A DNA stretch of 19,515 bases from JBFGCM01 sp041581135 (GTDB lineage Bacteria > Actinomycetota > Acidimicrobiia > Spongiisociales > UBA5794), in contig JBFGCM010000074.1 of the NCBI GenBank assembly GCA_041581135.1, forward strand, positions 1 through 19,515, read 5' to 3'. The position numbers and the translations under genes were made by a program. Below are positions 7,130-14,613 of this stretch, in pieces. Each line of letters starts with the position of its first letter. The first letter of the stretch is position 1. Below the pieces are notes generated by a model. It was given only the letters and a program-made list of their open reading frames with translations, was not told the DNA's origin and ran no database searches.

Positions 7130-8161
7130 GTGAACAACCTCTTTGCGATCGCCGGCCGCGACATGGCCATCGACCTCGGGACCGCCAACACACTGGTGTT
7201 CGTCCGCGGGATGGGAATACTCCTCAACGAGCCGTCTGTGGTGGCGATCAACACCCGCGACAACCGCCCGCTGACGGTCGGTATGGAGGCCAAGCGCATG
7301 ATCGGGCGTACCCCCTCCTACATCCAAGCGATCCGGCCGCTGCGTAACGGCGTCATCGCCGACTTCGACGTCACCGAGAAGATGCTCTCGTATTTCATCG
7401 ACAAGGTCCACACGCGGCGATTCGCGGCACGACCCCGCATCGTCATCTGCGTCCCTTCCGGCATCACGGCGGTGGAACGTCGCGCCGTCGAAGAGGCGGC
7501 ATATCACGCCGGGGCGCGCAAGGCGTACACCATCGAGGAGCCGATGGCCGCCGCCATCGGGGTGGGGCTGCCTGTGCACGAGCCGTCCGGCTCCATGGTG
7601 GTCGACATCGGTGGCGGGACCACCGAGGTCGCCGTCATCAGTCTCGGCGGTATCGTCGTCTCCAAGAGCATCCGCATCGGCGGCGACGAGCTGGACGAGG
7701 CCATCATCAATTGGGTCAAGAAGGAGTACAACCTGATGCTCGGCGAGCGCACGGCCGAGCAGGTGAAGATGGCCATCGGCTCGGCGTGGCCGTATCCCGA
7801 TGAGCCGGCCGCCGAGGTCCGGGGCCGTGACCTGATCAGTGGCCTGCCCAAGACGGTGGTGCTGGGCAGCCCGGAAGTGCGGGAGTCCATCGAAGAGCCC
7901 GTCCAGGCAGTGGTCGACGCCGTGAAGTTCACCTTGGACAAGACGCCCCCGGAGCTGGCGGCCGACGTCATGGAGCGCGGCATCGTGCTCACGGGGGGCG
8001 GTGCCTTGCTGCGCGGTCTGGATGTGCGCCTCGCCAACGAGACGGGCATGCCGATCGTGACGGCCGAGCGGCCCCTGCAGTCCGTGGTGATGGGTTCGGG
8101 CCAGTGCCTGGAAGAGTTCGAGGTGCTTCACGTCGTCCTGTCTTCCAGCGGTCGCCCGTGA
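7130..8161 (+). CDS. mreB: Rod shape-determining protein MreB (bacterial actin)
   Basis: The 343-residue ATP-binding actin homologue forms membrane-associated filaments that guide lateral wall synthesis. The phosphate-1 loop is DLGTANTLVF (from residue 15). The phosphate-2 loop is DIGGGTTEV (from residue 159). The adenosine motif is TGGGALLRGLD near the C-terminus. EEPMAAAIGVGLPV and KSIRIGGDELD are also classic. The start is GTG at 7130 with the purine-rich GGGAGGGGAG 4 bases upstream, giving an MNNLFAIAGRDMAIDLG-type N-terminus. mreC follows after 12 bp. The presence of a full mre set predicts a rod-shaped or laterally elongating cell, unlike actinobacteria that grow only at the tips. Confidence 0.97.
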   Translation: MNNLFAIAGRDMAIDLGTANTLVFVRGMGILLNEPSVVAINTRDNRPLTVGMEAKRMIGRTPSYIQAIRPLRNGVIADFDVTEKMLSYFIDKVHTRRFAARPRIVICVPSGITAVERRAVEEAAYHAGARKAYTIEEPMAAAIGVGLPVHEPSGSMVVDIGGGTTEVAVISLGGIVVSKSIRIGGDELDEAIINWVKKEYNLMLGERTAEQVKMAIGSAWPYPDEPAAEVRGRDLISGLPKTVVLGSPEVRESIEEPVQAVVDAVKFTLDKTPPELAADVMERGIVLTGGGALLRGLDVRLANETGMPIVTAERPLQSVVMGSGQCLEEFEVLHVVLSSSGRP

Positions 8162-8173
8162 TCCGCCGATGCG

Positions 8174-9070
8174 ATGTTCAATCTGCGGCGCTTTGACCGT
8201 TCCACCTCGGTTTTCATCGGGCTGCTCGTCATCTCCTTCCTGCTGGCGACCTTCGACGTTCGGTCCCAGGGAACGGGTGCATCTGCCGGTCTGAGGGAGG
8301 GCACCCAGGCCCTGTTCGGTCCCCTCCAGCGCGCTGCAGGCTTCGTGCTGACCCCCGTGGTGGGACTCGTCGACGGCATCTCCGATCTGGCCGGTCTGCG
8401 CGAAGAGAACGAGTTGCTGAAAGCCCAGGTCCGAGAGTTGGAGCGTGAGCTCGCCGACACCGCCACGCTCCGCAACCAGGTGGCGGAGCTCGAGGCGATC
8501 AACGGCTTGGAGCCGCCAGAGGATCTCAATGCCATCACCGCCCGCGTGGTTGCGGCGAGTCCCTCGGAGTTCGACTTCACCCGCATCATCGACATCGGCA
8601 CCGAGGACGGCGTGCTCCGCGGCATGCCTGTGATCGACGAGAACGGCCTCGTCGGTCGCATCATCTTCGTCAGCGACAGCTTCTCCCAAGTTCGGCTGGT
8701 GACCGATCCGAGCCTCACCGTCGGCGTCCGGGTCAAAGAGACCAATGAGACCGGAACCGTGACCGGTCAGGGAAGCGGGCCGCTTCGGGTGGAGATGTAT
8801 GGGGCCAAGGAGCCGATCGAAGAGGGCTTTCGGCTGGTGACCGCCGGCAGCCGCTTCCCGCCCGGTATCGACGTCGCAGTGGTGACCGAGGCATCGCGCT
8901 CGGAAGCCAGCTTCACCCTCACTACCCGGGCGGATCCGGTGATCGTCGTGTCGAAGCTCGATTTCGTGAAGGTCATCGTCGACTGGGATCCGTTGGAGCT
9001 GCCCGAGGACATCCCCGAGGAGACCGATCCGGGCGAGGCGCCCCCCGCCGTGAGCGAGGAGGAGCTGTGA
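8174..9070 (+). CDS. mreC: Rod shape-determining protein MreC
   Basis: The 298-residue protein has one N-terminal membrane helix (about 13-27) and then a coiled coil of roughly residues 75-112 (REENELLKAQVRELERELAD). A beta-rich outer domain follows, with VVAASPSEFDFTRIIDIGTE, GMPVIDENGLVGRI and the FSQVRLVTDPSLTVGVRV block typical of MreC. It sits outside the membrane and is thought to activate PBP2-RodA. The C-terminal tail (about 275-298) is Pro/Glu-rich and probably disordered. No Shine-Dalgarno site precedes the ATG. The stop overlaps the mreD GTG by 4 bp (GTGA). Confidence 0.95.
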   Translation: MFNLRRFDRSTSVFIGLLVISFLLATFDVRSQGTGASAGLREGTQALFGPLQRAAGFVLTPVVGLVDGISDLAGLREENELLKAQVRELERELADTATLRNQVAELEAINGLEPPEDLNAITARVVAASPSEFDFTRIIDIGTEDGVLRGMPVIDENGLVGRIIFVSDSFSQVRLVTDPSLTVGVRVKETNETGTVTGQGSGPLRVEMYGAKEPIEEGFRLVTAGSRFPPGIDVAVVTEASRSEASFTLTTRADPVIVVSKLDFVKVIVDWDPLELPEDIPEETDPGEAPPAVSEEEL

Positions 9071-9585
9071 GCGGCCGCAACACCCTCATCGCGCTCGGCC
9101 TCGTCGTCGTGGCGGCCGTGTTGCAGTCGACGATCCTGGCGGACTCGCGGCTGCAGGCGTTCGGTTCGGCGCCATCGCTGGTGGTCCTGGTGGTGATCGC
9201 CTCCGTCCGTTACATGGAGCCGGAGCCGGCAGTGCTGCTCGGATTCACCGGTGGTCTGCTGATGGACCTGCTCGGCGGGCAGCCCATCGGTATGTGGGCA
9301 CTGGTGCTGACGGTCGTGGCGTACATCACGCTCCGGCTGCGTGACGCCGCTGACGACGGTCCCATCGTCATCGCCGCCGGTGTCTTGGGGATCACGCTGC
9401 TGGCCGGAGCGCTGTGGGTGGTCCTGGGGACGATCCTCGGCCTGAAGCCCCTGGCCGATCCCTCTGCGATCCGCCGCATTATCTTGCCTGCGATGTACAA
9501 CGTGGTCGTCGCCGCCGCCGTGCTGCCCGGCGTGACGTGGCTGATGAGGCCCCGCAGCCCGATCCGGCGGGGGTGGGCGACGTGA
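9067..9585 (+). CDS. mreD: Rod shape-determining protein MreD
   Basis: The 172-residue, very hydrophobic protein has about five membrane helices, and GFTGGLLMDLLGGQPIGMWA is a typical MreD block. It is a membrane partner of MreC in the elongation complex, without known enzyme activity. The GTG start overlaps the mreC stop and lies just after a GAGGAGGAG stretch at 9056-9064. The stop overlaps the mrdA GTG by 4 bp. Family membership rests on hydrophobicity pattern, one motif and strong gene context. Confidence 0.92.
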   Translation: MSGRNTLIALGLVVVAAVLQSTILADSRLQAFGSAPSLVVLVVIASVRYMEPEPAVLLGFTGGLLMDLLGGQPIGMWALVLTVVAYITLRLRDAADDGPIVIAAGVLGITLLAGALWVVLGTILGLKPLADPSAIRRIILPAMYNVVVAAAVLPGVTWLMRPRSPIRRGWAT

Positions 9586-11528
9586 AGCCCGGACTCCGCA
9601 TCGGCACGCTGGCGATCGTGTTCCTCGGAGCTTTCGTCGTGCTCACCCTGCGGCTCTGGAATCTCCAGCTCACCGCGGCGGACACCTACCAGGAACTGGC
9701 CGCCGAGAACCAGATCAAGATCGTCCAGACCCCGGCGCCGCGAGGCGAGATCGTCGACCGCAACGGTCGCCTCCTCGCCGGCACCCGTCCGGCGCTGTCG
9801 GTGGTGGTAGATCGCAGCTTGATACCGGTGGAAGCCGAGGAAGACCTCATCCAACGGCTGTCGGCCTTCCTCAATGTCCCGGCTGCCGAACTCCGGGAGC
9901 AGTTCGACGACGCCGGCTCCGGCGCCCGCTTCAGCGTGGCCGGCGAGGTGCCCGAGGCGCAGACGCTGTTCCTCGTCGAGCGCCGGGAGCAGTTCCCCGG
10001 AGTGTCCGTGGAGCCGGATCCCGTTCGTGTCTATCCCCAGGGGGTCGTAGGTGGTCAGTTCGTGGGCTACATCGGCCGGCCGACCGAGGCCGACCTGGAG
10101 CTCGCCGACATCGACCCCACGGACACGATCGGCAAGGCCGGGGTGGAACGCGAGTACGACTCGTACCTGCAGGGATCTCCGGGCTTCATCAAGTACCGCA
10201 TCGACGCCAATGGCTCGGTGCTCGGTCTGCTGGGTGAGCAGGAGCCGAGCCCGGGTGGCACTGTGCACCTCTCGGTGGACGTCGATGTGCAAGCCCAGCT
10301 CGAGCAGTCGCTCACCGAGGGGCTCCAGCTGGCCCGCGACAGCTACGACCCCGACTGCGCGCCCTCACCGGAGGATCCGAAGTGCCCGATCCGCGCGGTC
10401 GGTGTGGTGATGGACGTCACGGACGGCTCGATCCTCGGCATGGCCTCGGTTCCGGGGTACGACCCGAGCATCTTCGTGGACGGGCTCTCCGAAGCGGAGT
10501 GGCAGCAGCTGTTGAACACCGCTGTCTTCAACAACTTCGCCATCCAAGGCGTGTATGCCCCGGCCTCCACCTTCAAGACCATCGCCTACGTCATGGCGCT
10601 CGAAGAGGGCATCTTCCCCGCCGACGTGCAGTCGGACGCCGGGGCCTACTTCTGCGACGGTCTGCTCGAGTTCCGGTTCCAGGACGGCAGCCCGCAGCTC
10701 TATCGGGACTGGCTTTCCGACGGGCATGGTCCAGTGGACCTCCACAGCGCGCTGCAGACCTCCTGTGACCTCTATTTCTGGGAGGTGGCGCTCCGGGTGT
10801 GGGCCGGCCGCGGCGACCAGTACGACGAGGCGCTGCTCCAGGAATGGGCTCGCGACTTCGGCTTCGGGTCACGCACCGGCATCGACCTTCCATTCGAGCA
10901 GCGAGGGCTGATTCCCGATCGACAGTGGTTCGAGGAACAGCAGGCGGAAGGCAGCGGCCGGGTTCGGGCTGAGGGCGGCTGGAGCGGTGGCGACCTCATG
11001 AACACCGTCATCGGCCAGGGCGACGTGCTCGTCACACCGCTTCAGCTGGCGTCCGCCTACGCCGCCATGGTCAACGGTGGCACCCTGTGGCAGCCCCACG
11101 TCGTGGACCGGGTCACCGACGCCGACGGCAACGTGCTCTTCGAGGCCAGTGCCGAGCCGATCAACGAGGTGGAGCTGAGCGAGCGAACCGTCGACCTCAT
11201 CCGCCAAGACCTGCAGGGCGTCGTCAACGGGCCGGCGGGAACGGCGCGGTCGGCCTTCGTCGATTTCGGGCCGCTCCAGCCATTGGTGGGAGGCAAGACC
11301 GGTACCGCAGAGGTCATCAAGTCCAACGTGGTCGCAGAGCAGGTCGACACGGCCTGGTTCGTGGGCGTTGCCCCTATCAACGACCCGCAGTACGTCGTCG
11401 CCGTGGTCGTCGAGCGTGGCGGAAGCGGTGGCCGGGTGGCGGCTCCCACGGCCCGCCAGGTGCTGCAGTTCCTGCTGCAGGGACCCGAGGCGGTCACGCC
11501 CATCGCCGCCGGTGAGGAGGCCGACTGA
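9582..11528 (+). CDS. mrdA: Penicillin-binding protein 2 (elongasome peptidoglycan D,D-transpeptidase)
   Basis: The 648-residue class B PBP cross-links peptidoglycan outside the membrane during elongation. It has one N-terminal membrane helix (about 5-24). The PBP dimer domain starts with TPAPRGEIVDRNGRLLAG. In the transpeptidase domain the nucleophile motif STFK is at 329-332, the second motif reads SCD at 394-396 and KTG is at 572-574. IGQGDVLVTPLQLASAYA is typical of PBP2. I chose the GTG at 9582, which overlaps the mreD stop (GTGA) and gives a normal cytoplasmic tail. The frame stays open upstream to 9414, but that would add 56 residues inside mreD and hide the membrane anchor. The rodA ATG overlaps the stop by one base. 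An insertion with two cysteines (CAPSPEDPKC) lies before the active site and may form a disulfide. Confidence 0.96.
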   Translation: MKPGLRIGTLAIVFLGAFVVLTLRLWNLQLTAADTYQELAAENQIKIVQTPAPRGEIVDRNGRLLAGTRPALSVVVDRSLIPVEAEEDLIQRLSAFLNVPAAELREQFDDAGSGARFSVAGEVPEAQTLFLVERREQFPGVSVEPDPVRVYPQGVVGGQFVGYIGRPTEADLELADIDPTDTIGKAGVEREYDSYLQGSPGFIKYRIDANGSVLGLLGEQEPSPGGTVHLSVDVDVQAQLEQSLTEGLQLARDSYDPDCAPSPEDPKCPIRAVGVVMDVTDGSILGMASVPGYDPSIFVDGLSEAEWQQLLNTAVFNNFAIQGVYAPASTFKTIAYVMALEEGIFPADVQSDAGAYFCDGLLEFRFQDGSPQLYRDWLSDGHGPVDLHSALQTSCDLYFWEVALRVWAGRGDQYDEALLQEWARDFGFGSRTGIDLPFEQRGLIPDRQWFEEQQAEGSGRVRAEGGWSGGDLMNTVIGQGDVLVTPLQLASAYAAMVNGGTLWQPHVVDRVTDADGNVLFEASAEPINEVELSERTVDLIRQDLQGVVNGPAGTARSAFVDFGPLQPLVGGKTGTAEVIKSNVVAEQVDTAWFVGVAPINDPQYVVAVVVERGGSGGRVAAPTARQVLQFLLQGPEAVTPIAAGEEAD

Positions 11529-12694
11529 TGGCCATCGCGGCGCGTTCTCCGGTGGGTCTCGTGCAGAGGGAGCGGGCACTGCGCCCGGACTTGTTCATCG
11601 TCATCCCGTACGTGTTGCTCTCTGGCCTCGGCGTGCTGATGATCTACAGCGCGTCGGCCCGGCGCCTGGAGACGCTCGGTGTGGACCCCGGAGCCAGCAT
11701 GAAACGGCAGGCGCTCTTCGTGGTCATCGGCATCGTCGTGTTCATCGTCGCCTCGATGCTGGAGACCCGATTCCTGCGACTCGTCGCTCCGATGCTGTAC
11801 GTCGGCTCGCTGGCGGCGCTGATCCTGGTATTGACGGGGCTGGGCAAGTTCAACCAGGGCTCGCAGCGCTGGATCCCCATCGGACCGATCCAGCTGCAGC
11901 CATCGGAGATCGCCAAGATCGCCGTCATTCTGGCGTTGGCCGCGGTGCTGACTCCAGGGAACGAGGAGGGATTGCGCTGGCATCGGGTGGCCCGGGCGAT
12001 CGCCCTCGTCGCGGTGCCCGCATACCTCATCTTCCGGCAGCCCGACTTGGGCACCATGCTGGTCTTCGGTTTCATCGCGGTGGTGATGCTGTTCGTCGCC
12101 GGGACCACGTGGCGCCAGCTGGGCTTCCTGGTGGTGACGGCAGTGGTCGGCACCGTGGCGTTGTTCCAGCTGAATGTGCTCAAGGACTACCAGGTGACCC
12201 GGCTCCAAGCCTTCCTGGATCCGACGGCCTCGCTGGCCAACGCCAACTACAACCAGGCTCAGAGCCAGATCGCCATCGGCAGTGGTGGCTTTCTGGGCAA
12301 GGGCGTGTTCAACGGCACGCAGACCAACCTGCAGTTCGTCCCCGAGCAGTCGACCGACTTCATCTTCACTGCGATCGGTGAGCAGCTCGGGTTCGTCGGC
12401 GGTGTCGTGGTCCTGGGCCTGTTCGCCGTCTTGGTCTGGCGGCTCCTCATGTCGGCGGCCGTGGCCGGGGATCGCTTCGGTCAGCTGGTGGCCGTCGGGG
12501 TCGCCGCGCTGCTGTCATTCCACGTGTTCGTCAACGTCGGAATGACGGTTCGGCTGCTCCCGGTGACCGGACTGCCACTGCCGTTTCTGAGTCTCGGGGG
12601 AACCGCGTTCCTCGTGATGAGCCTGGCGCTCGGCCTCGCCCACAGTGTGTGGATGCACCGGCCGCCGATGCCGGGAGAACGTCGCGGGCTCTGA
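11528..12694 (+). CDS. rodA: Peptidoglycan glycosyltransferase RodA (SEDS family)
   Basis: The 388-residue polytopic protein has about ten membrane helices and polymerises lipid II into glycan strands with its partner PBP2. GSQRWIPIGPIQLQPSEIAK and PDLGTMLVF are SEDS signatures. The conserved outer loop carries QSTDFIFTAIGEQLG, in which Asp277 matches the essential catalytic aspartate. GMTVRLLPVTGLPLPFLSLG is the typical C-terminal block. Its ATG overlaps the mrdA stop (TGATG) and follows GAGGAGG by 7 bases, so the pair should be made in near-equal amounts. RodA rather than FtsW is assigned from the mre/mrdA neighbourhood. Confidence 0.96.
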   Translation: MAIAARSPVGLVQRERALRPDLFIVIPYVLLSGLGVLMIYSASARRLETLGVDPGASMKRQALFVVIGIVVFIVASMLETRFLRLVAPMLYVGSLAALILVLTGLGKFNQGSQRWIPIGPIQLQPSEIAKIAVILALAAVLTPGNEEGLRWHRVARAIALVAVPAYLIFRQPDLGTMLVFGFIAVVMLFVAGTTWRQLGFLVVTAVVGTVALFQLNVLKDYQVTRLQAFLDPTASLANANYNQAQSQIAIGSGGFLGKGVFNGTQTNLQFVPEQSTDFIFTAIGEQLGFVGGVVVLGLFAVLVWRLLMSAAVAGDRFGQLVAVGVAALLSFHVFVNVGMTVRLLPVTGLPLPFLSLGGTAFLVMSLALGLAHSVWMHRPPMPGERRGL

Positions 12695-12706
12695 GCCCTC
12701 TCCTGC

Positions 12707-12712
12707 TATGGT
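12707..12712 (+). promoter_or_regulatory. Possible extended -10 element directly before tdk
   Basis: TATGGT is preceded by TGC (extended -10 form, TGN). It ends 8 bases before the tdk ATG, which would place the transcript start at or within a base or two of the start codon, a leaderless mRNA. No -35 box or Shine-Dalgarno site is seen. Confidence 0.4.
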
Positions 12713-12720
12713 CGGCCGCC

Positions 12721-13311
12721 ATGCATCGTCGCGCCGACCAGGGGTGGGTTGAGGTCATTTGCGGCCCGATGTTCTCGGGCAAGAGCGAAGAGCTGATCCG
12801 TCGTATGACCCGGTACCGGATCGCCAAGGTGCCCGCTCAGGTGTTCAAGCCGACCCTCGACACTCGCTATGCCGTCAAAGAGGTCGTATCGCACTCCAAG
12901 CTGTCGGCCGAGGCGGAGCCGGTCGCCAACTCCGACGACTTGTTGCGCTCGGTGCACGACCGTACGGTCGCCGTCGGCATCGACGAGGGTCAGTTCTTCG
13001 ACGACGGATTGGTCGAGGTGGTGTCGTTGTTGGCTGGTGCCGGCAAGAAGGTCATCGTGGCCGGGCTCGATCTGGACTATCTGGGCCGCCCGTTCGAGCC
13101 GATTCCCTCGTTGATGACGCACGCCGAGTACATCACCAAGACCCTGGCCGTGTGCCATCGCTGCGGCGGTCCCGGTCTGCACACCCAGCGGGTCATCGAC
13201 TCCGACGAGCTCGTGGTGGTGGCCGGTGAGGGGGCTTACGAGGCTAGATGTAGGCGCTGTTACCATCCGGCTGAGATACCTCAACCTCGCCTCGAAATAG
13301 CCGAAGCCTAA
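12721..13311 (+). CDS. tdk: Thymidine kinase (type II)
   Basis: The 196-residue cytoplasmic salvage enzyme phosphorylates thymidine to dTMP with ATP. The Walker A loop is GPMFSGKS (15-22). The catalytic glutamate is Glu89 in DEGQFF. GLDLDYLGRPFEPIP forms the thymidine lid region. A zinc ribbon is visible as C145/C148 and C177/C180. The ATG at 12721 gives the usual short N-terminus; a GTG 72 bases upstream would overlap rodA. There is no ribosome site before the ATG. The last about 24 codons include AGA, AGG, two ATA, CCT and CAA and end with TAA, unlike the GC-ending codons and TGA/TAG stops elsewhere. Confidence 0.95.
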   Translation: MHRRADQGWVEVICGPMFSGKSEELIRRMTRYRIAKVPAQVFKPTLDTRYAVKEVVSHSKLSAEAEPVANSDDLLRSVHDRTVAVGIDEGQFFDDGLVEVVSLLAGAGKKVIVAGLDLDYLGRPFEPIPSLMTHAEYITKTLAVCHRCGGPGLHTQRVIDSDELVVVAGEGAYEARCRRCYHPAEIPQPRLEIAEA

Positions 13312-13323
13312 GGAATCTCATCC

Positions 13324-14397
13324 ATGGGTCGCCTCGCGGTTCTCGCGTGTCTCGTCTCGCTCGTCATCGCCCTCGCCCCGGTTCCCGCCGGTGCGCAGGT
13401 GGTGGCAGCCCCTGCCGGCAGCGTCGGCGCCGTGGGCTGCTCCAACACCTCCCAGAGTGTGGACGGGTACGACTTCGTCGGGGGTGCCGCCTTCTGGCCG
13501 GCGAAGGAGGTCAAGAACGCGGCAGGGGGCATCGGTCGGGGCAGCATGGATCGGTGGGCCGATCTGTCTTCTCAGTACTGGGACTACCTCGAGACCATGT
13601 TCGCCCGCTACCCGGACACGACCGCAGTGTGGTGGCAGATCTGCCTCGTACTGGTGCTGCGTCCTGGAGACAGCCCGACGCCGTCGGCCGAGGAGATCGC
13701 CACGGCCCGCTTGATCTACGACGAGATCCAACGCCGTAAGCCGGGAGTCCAGGTATACGTGTCCGGGCTCAACGGGTACGACGGCATCACGTGCGAGGCG
13801 CTGGGCGCCAACGGCGCCGTGGCGGCGGCGGCGCTGGCGCAGGAGCTCGCCGACACCACGAACGCCTCACTGGGACCCACCATGACACCGCTGAATGCGA
13901 CCAACCATCGCGGCGACCAGTGTCACGGCGGGGAGAGCGCCGTCGAGGCCTGGGGTCACGATCTGATGGCGTTCTTCGGTACGGGCACCGGTGCCGCCCC
14001 GGAGGACACCGCGCCGCCGGCTCCCGGTGACTCCCCGCCGACCGGTCGCGACAATGGTCCCACGACGACCGCCGCCGGCGAGCCGACGACCGAGACCACG
14101 GCCGAAGCGCCCGACGACACCGAAGCGACCTCGAGCACACGCCCGCTACGCGAGACCGGCACTCGGCAAAGGCCCGATACCGACGAACCGGTCGATACCT
14201 CCACCACGAACCCTCCGACGACGGTGGCCGGCGGAAACCTGGTGGCCGCACCGTCGACCATCGAGCCCGCCGAGCCGTGGACGGCAACGAGCGTGGCGTC
14301 GCTCATCCTGCTGACGGCGGCCGGTGCGGCGTACCTGATGCTGCGCCGGAGACGAACCGACACACCCACGAGCAGCGAGGGTGAACCGGAGGGCTGA
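13324..14397 (+). CDS. Secreted, membrane-anchored SGNH-hydrolase-like surface protein
   Basis: The 357-residue protein has a signal peptide with likely cleavage after residue 24 (PAGA-QV). An extracellular domain of about 190 residues follows, then a Thr/Pro/Glu-rich stalk (about 220-320), a membrane helix (about 321-340) and a basic RRRRTD tail. There is no LPXTG signal. The domain starts VGCSNTSQSVDGY (Ser40 a possible nucleophile), has WWQICLV and VYVSGLNGYDGITC, and ends with DQCHGGESAV, where Asp198 and His201 fit the DxxH block of SGNH/GDSL hydrolases. Four exported-part cysteines (C39, C107, C157, C200) could form two disulfides. The substrate is unknown; an ester on wall polymers or glycans is a guess. 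It starts 12 bp after tdk, with TAAGGA 9 bases before the ATG. The SGNH call is tentative because no full GDSL block is present. Confidence 0.75.
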   Translation: MGRLAVLACLVSLVIALAPVPAGAQVVAAPAGSVGAVGCSNTSQSVDGYDFVGGAAFWPAKEVKNAAGGIGRGSMDRWADLSSQYWDYLETMFARYPDTTAVWWQICLVLVLRPGDSPTPSAEEIATARLIYDEIQRRKPGVQVYVSGLNGYDGITCEALGANGAVAAAALAQELADTTNASLGPTMTPLNATNHRGDQCHGGESAVEAWGHDLMAFFGTGTGAAPEDTAPPAPGDSPPTGRDNGPTTTAAGEPTTETTAEAPDDTEATSSTRPLRETGTRQRPDTDEPVDTSTTNPPTTVAGGNLVAAPSTIEPAEPWTATSVASLILLTAAGAAYLMLRRRRTDTPTSSEGEPEG

Positions 14398-14407
14398 GGC
14401 CGCGTGC

Positions 14408-14413
14408 TACGCT
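14408..14413 (+). promoter_or_regulatory. Possible extended -10 element for rne
   Basis: TACGCT is preceded by TGC (TGN extended form) just after the stop of the surface-protein gene, so transcription would begin near 14420. The spacing would give rne a leader of about 195 bases. No -35 box is recognised. Confidence 0.35.
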
Positions 14414-14414
14414 C

Positions 14415-14613
14415 ATGTCCGACCTGGCCGTGGTGACGGTCACGATTCCAGCGAAAATGCGCGGCATGAACAGCGTGTTCCTTTTCATCGTGACGACTTC
14501 TTGGCGACTGCTCGTGGGGGAGCAGCGCTCGTCCCTGCCGTACGGCGGTGGAACCACCCGGCGCAGGAGATTCCATCTATCGCCCGTGGACGGGCATTCA
14601 AAGGAGAGTTTGC
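14415..14613 (+). promoter_or_regulatory. Long structured leader upstream of rne
   Basis: This 216-bp gap (14398-14613) contains a short inverted repeat GTGAC-G-GTCAC (14433-14443) and three small hairpins. They are GAACA/TGTTC (14468-14480), CTGCTC/GAGCAG (14508-14525) and GCCCG/CGGGC (14582-14595). The last lies just before the AAAGGAGAG ribosome site. A partial pairing CCTGC/GCAGG surrounds 14534-14566. An ATG at 14415 opens a frame that runs into rne out of phase, but it has no ribosome site. Regulation of rne through its leader is known in enterobacteria; the same role here is inference. Confidence 0.4.

Noticed and set aside
7100..8689. 529-codon minus-strand open frame opposite mreB and mreC
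   Set aside because: His/Asp/Gly-rich shadow of real genes, without recognisable domains.
9414..9581. Upstream extension of the PBP2 frame
   Set aside because: It lies inside mreD, reads as Arg-rich shadow sequence, and would bury the membrane anchor. The GTG overlapping the mreD stop is the natural start.
12649..12720. GTG start giving a 24-residue longer thymidine kinase
   Set aside because: It overlaps the end of rodA and adds sequence unlike the family. ATG 12721 gives the normal N-terminus.
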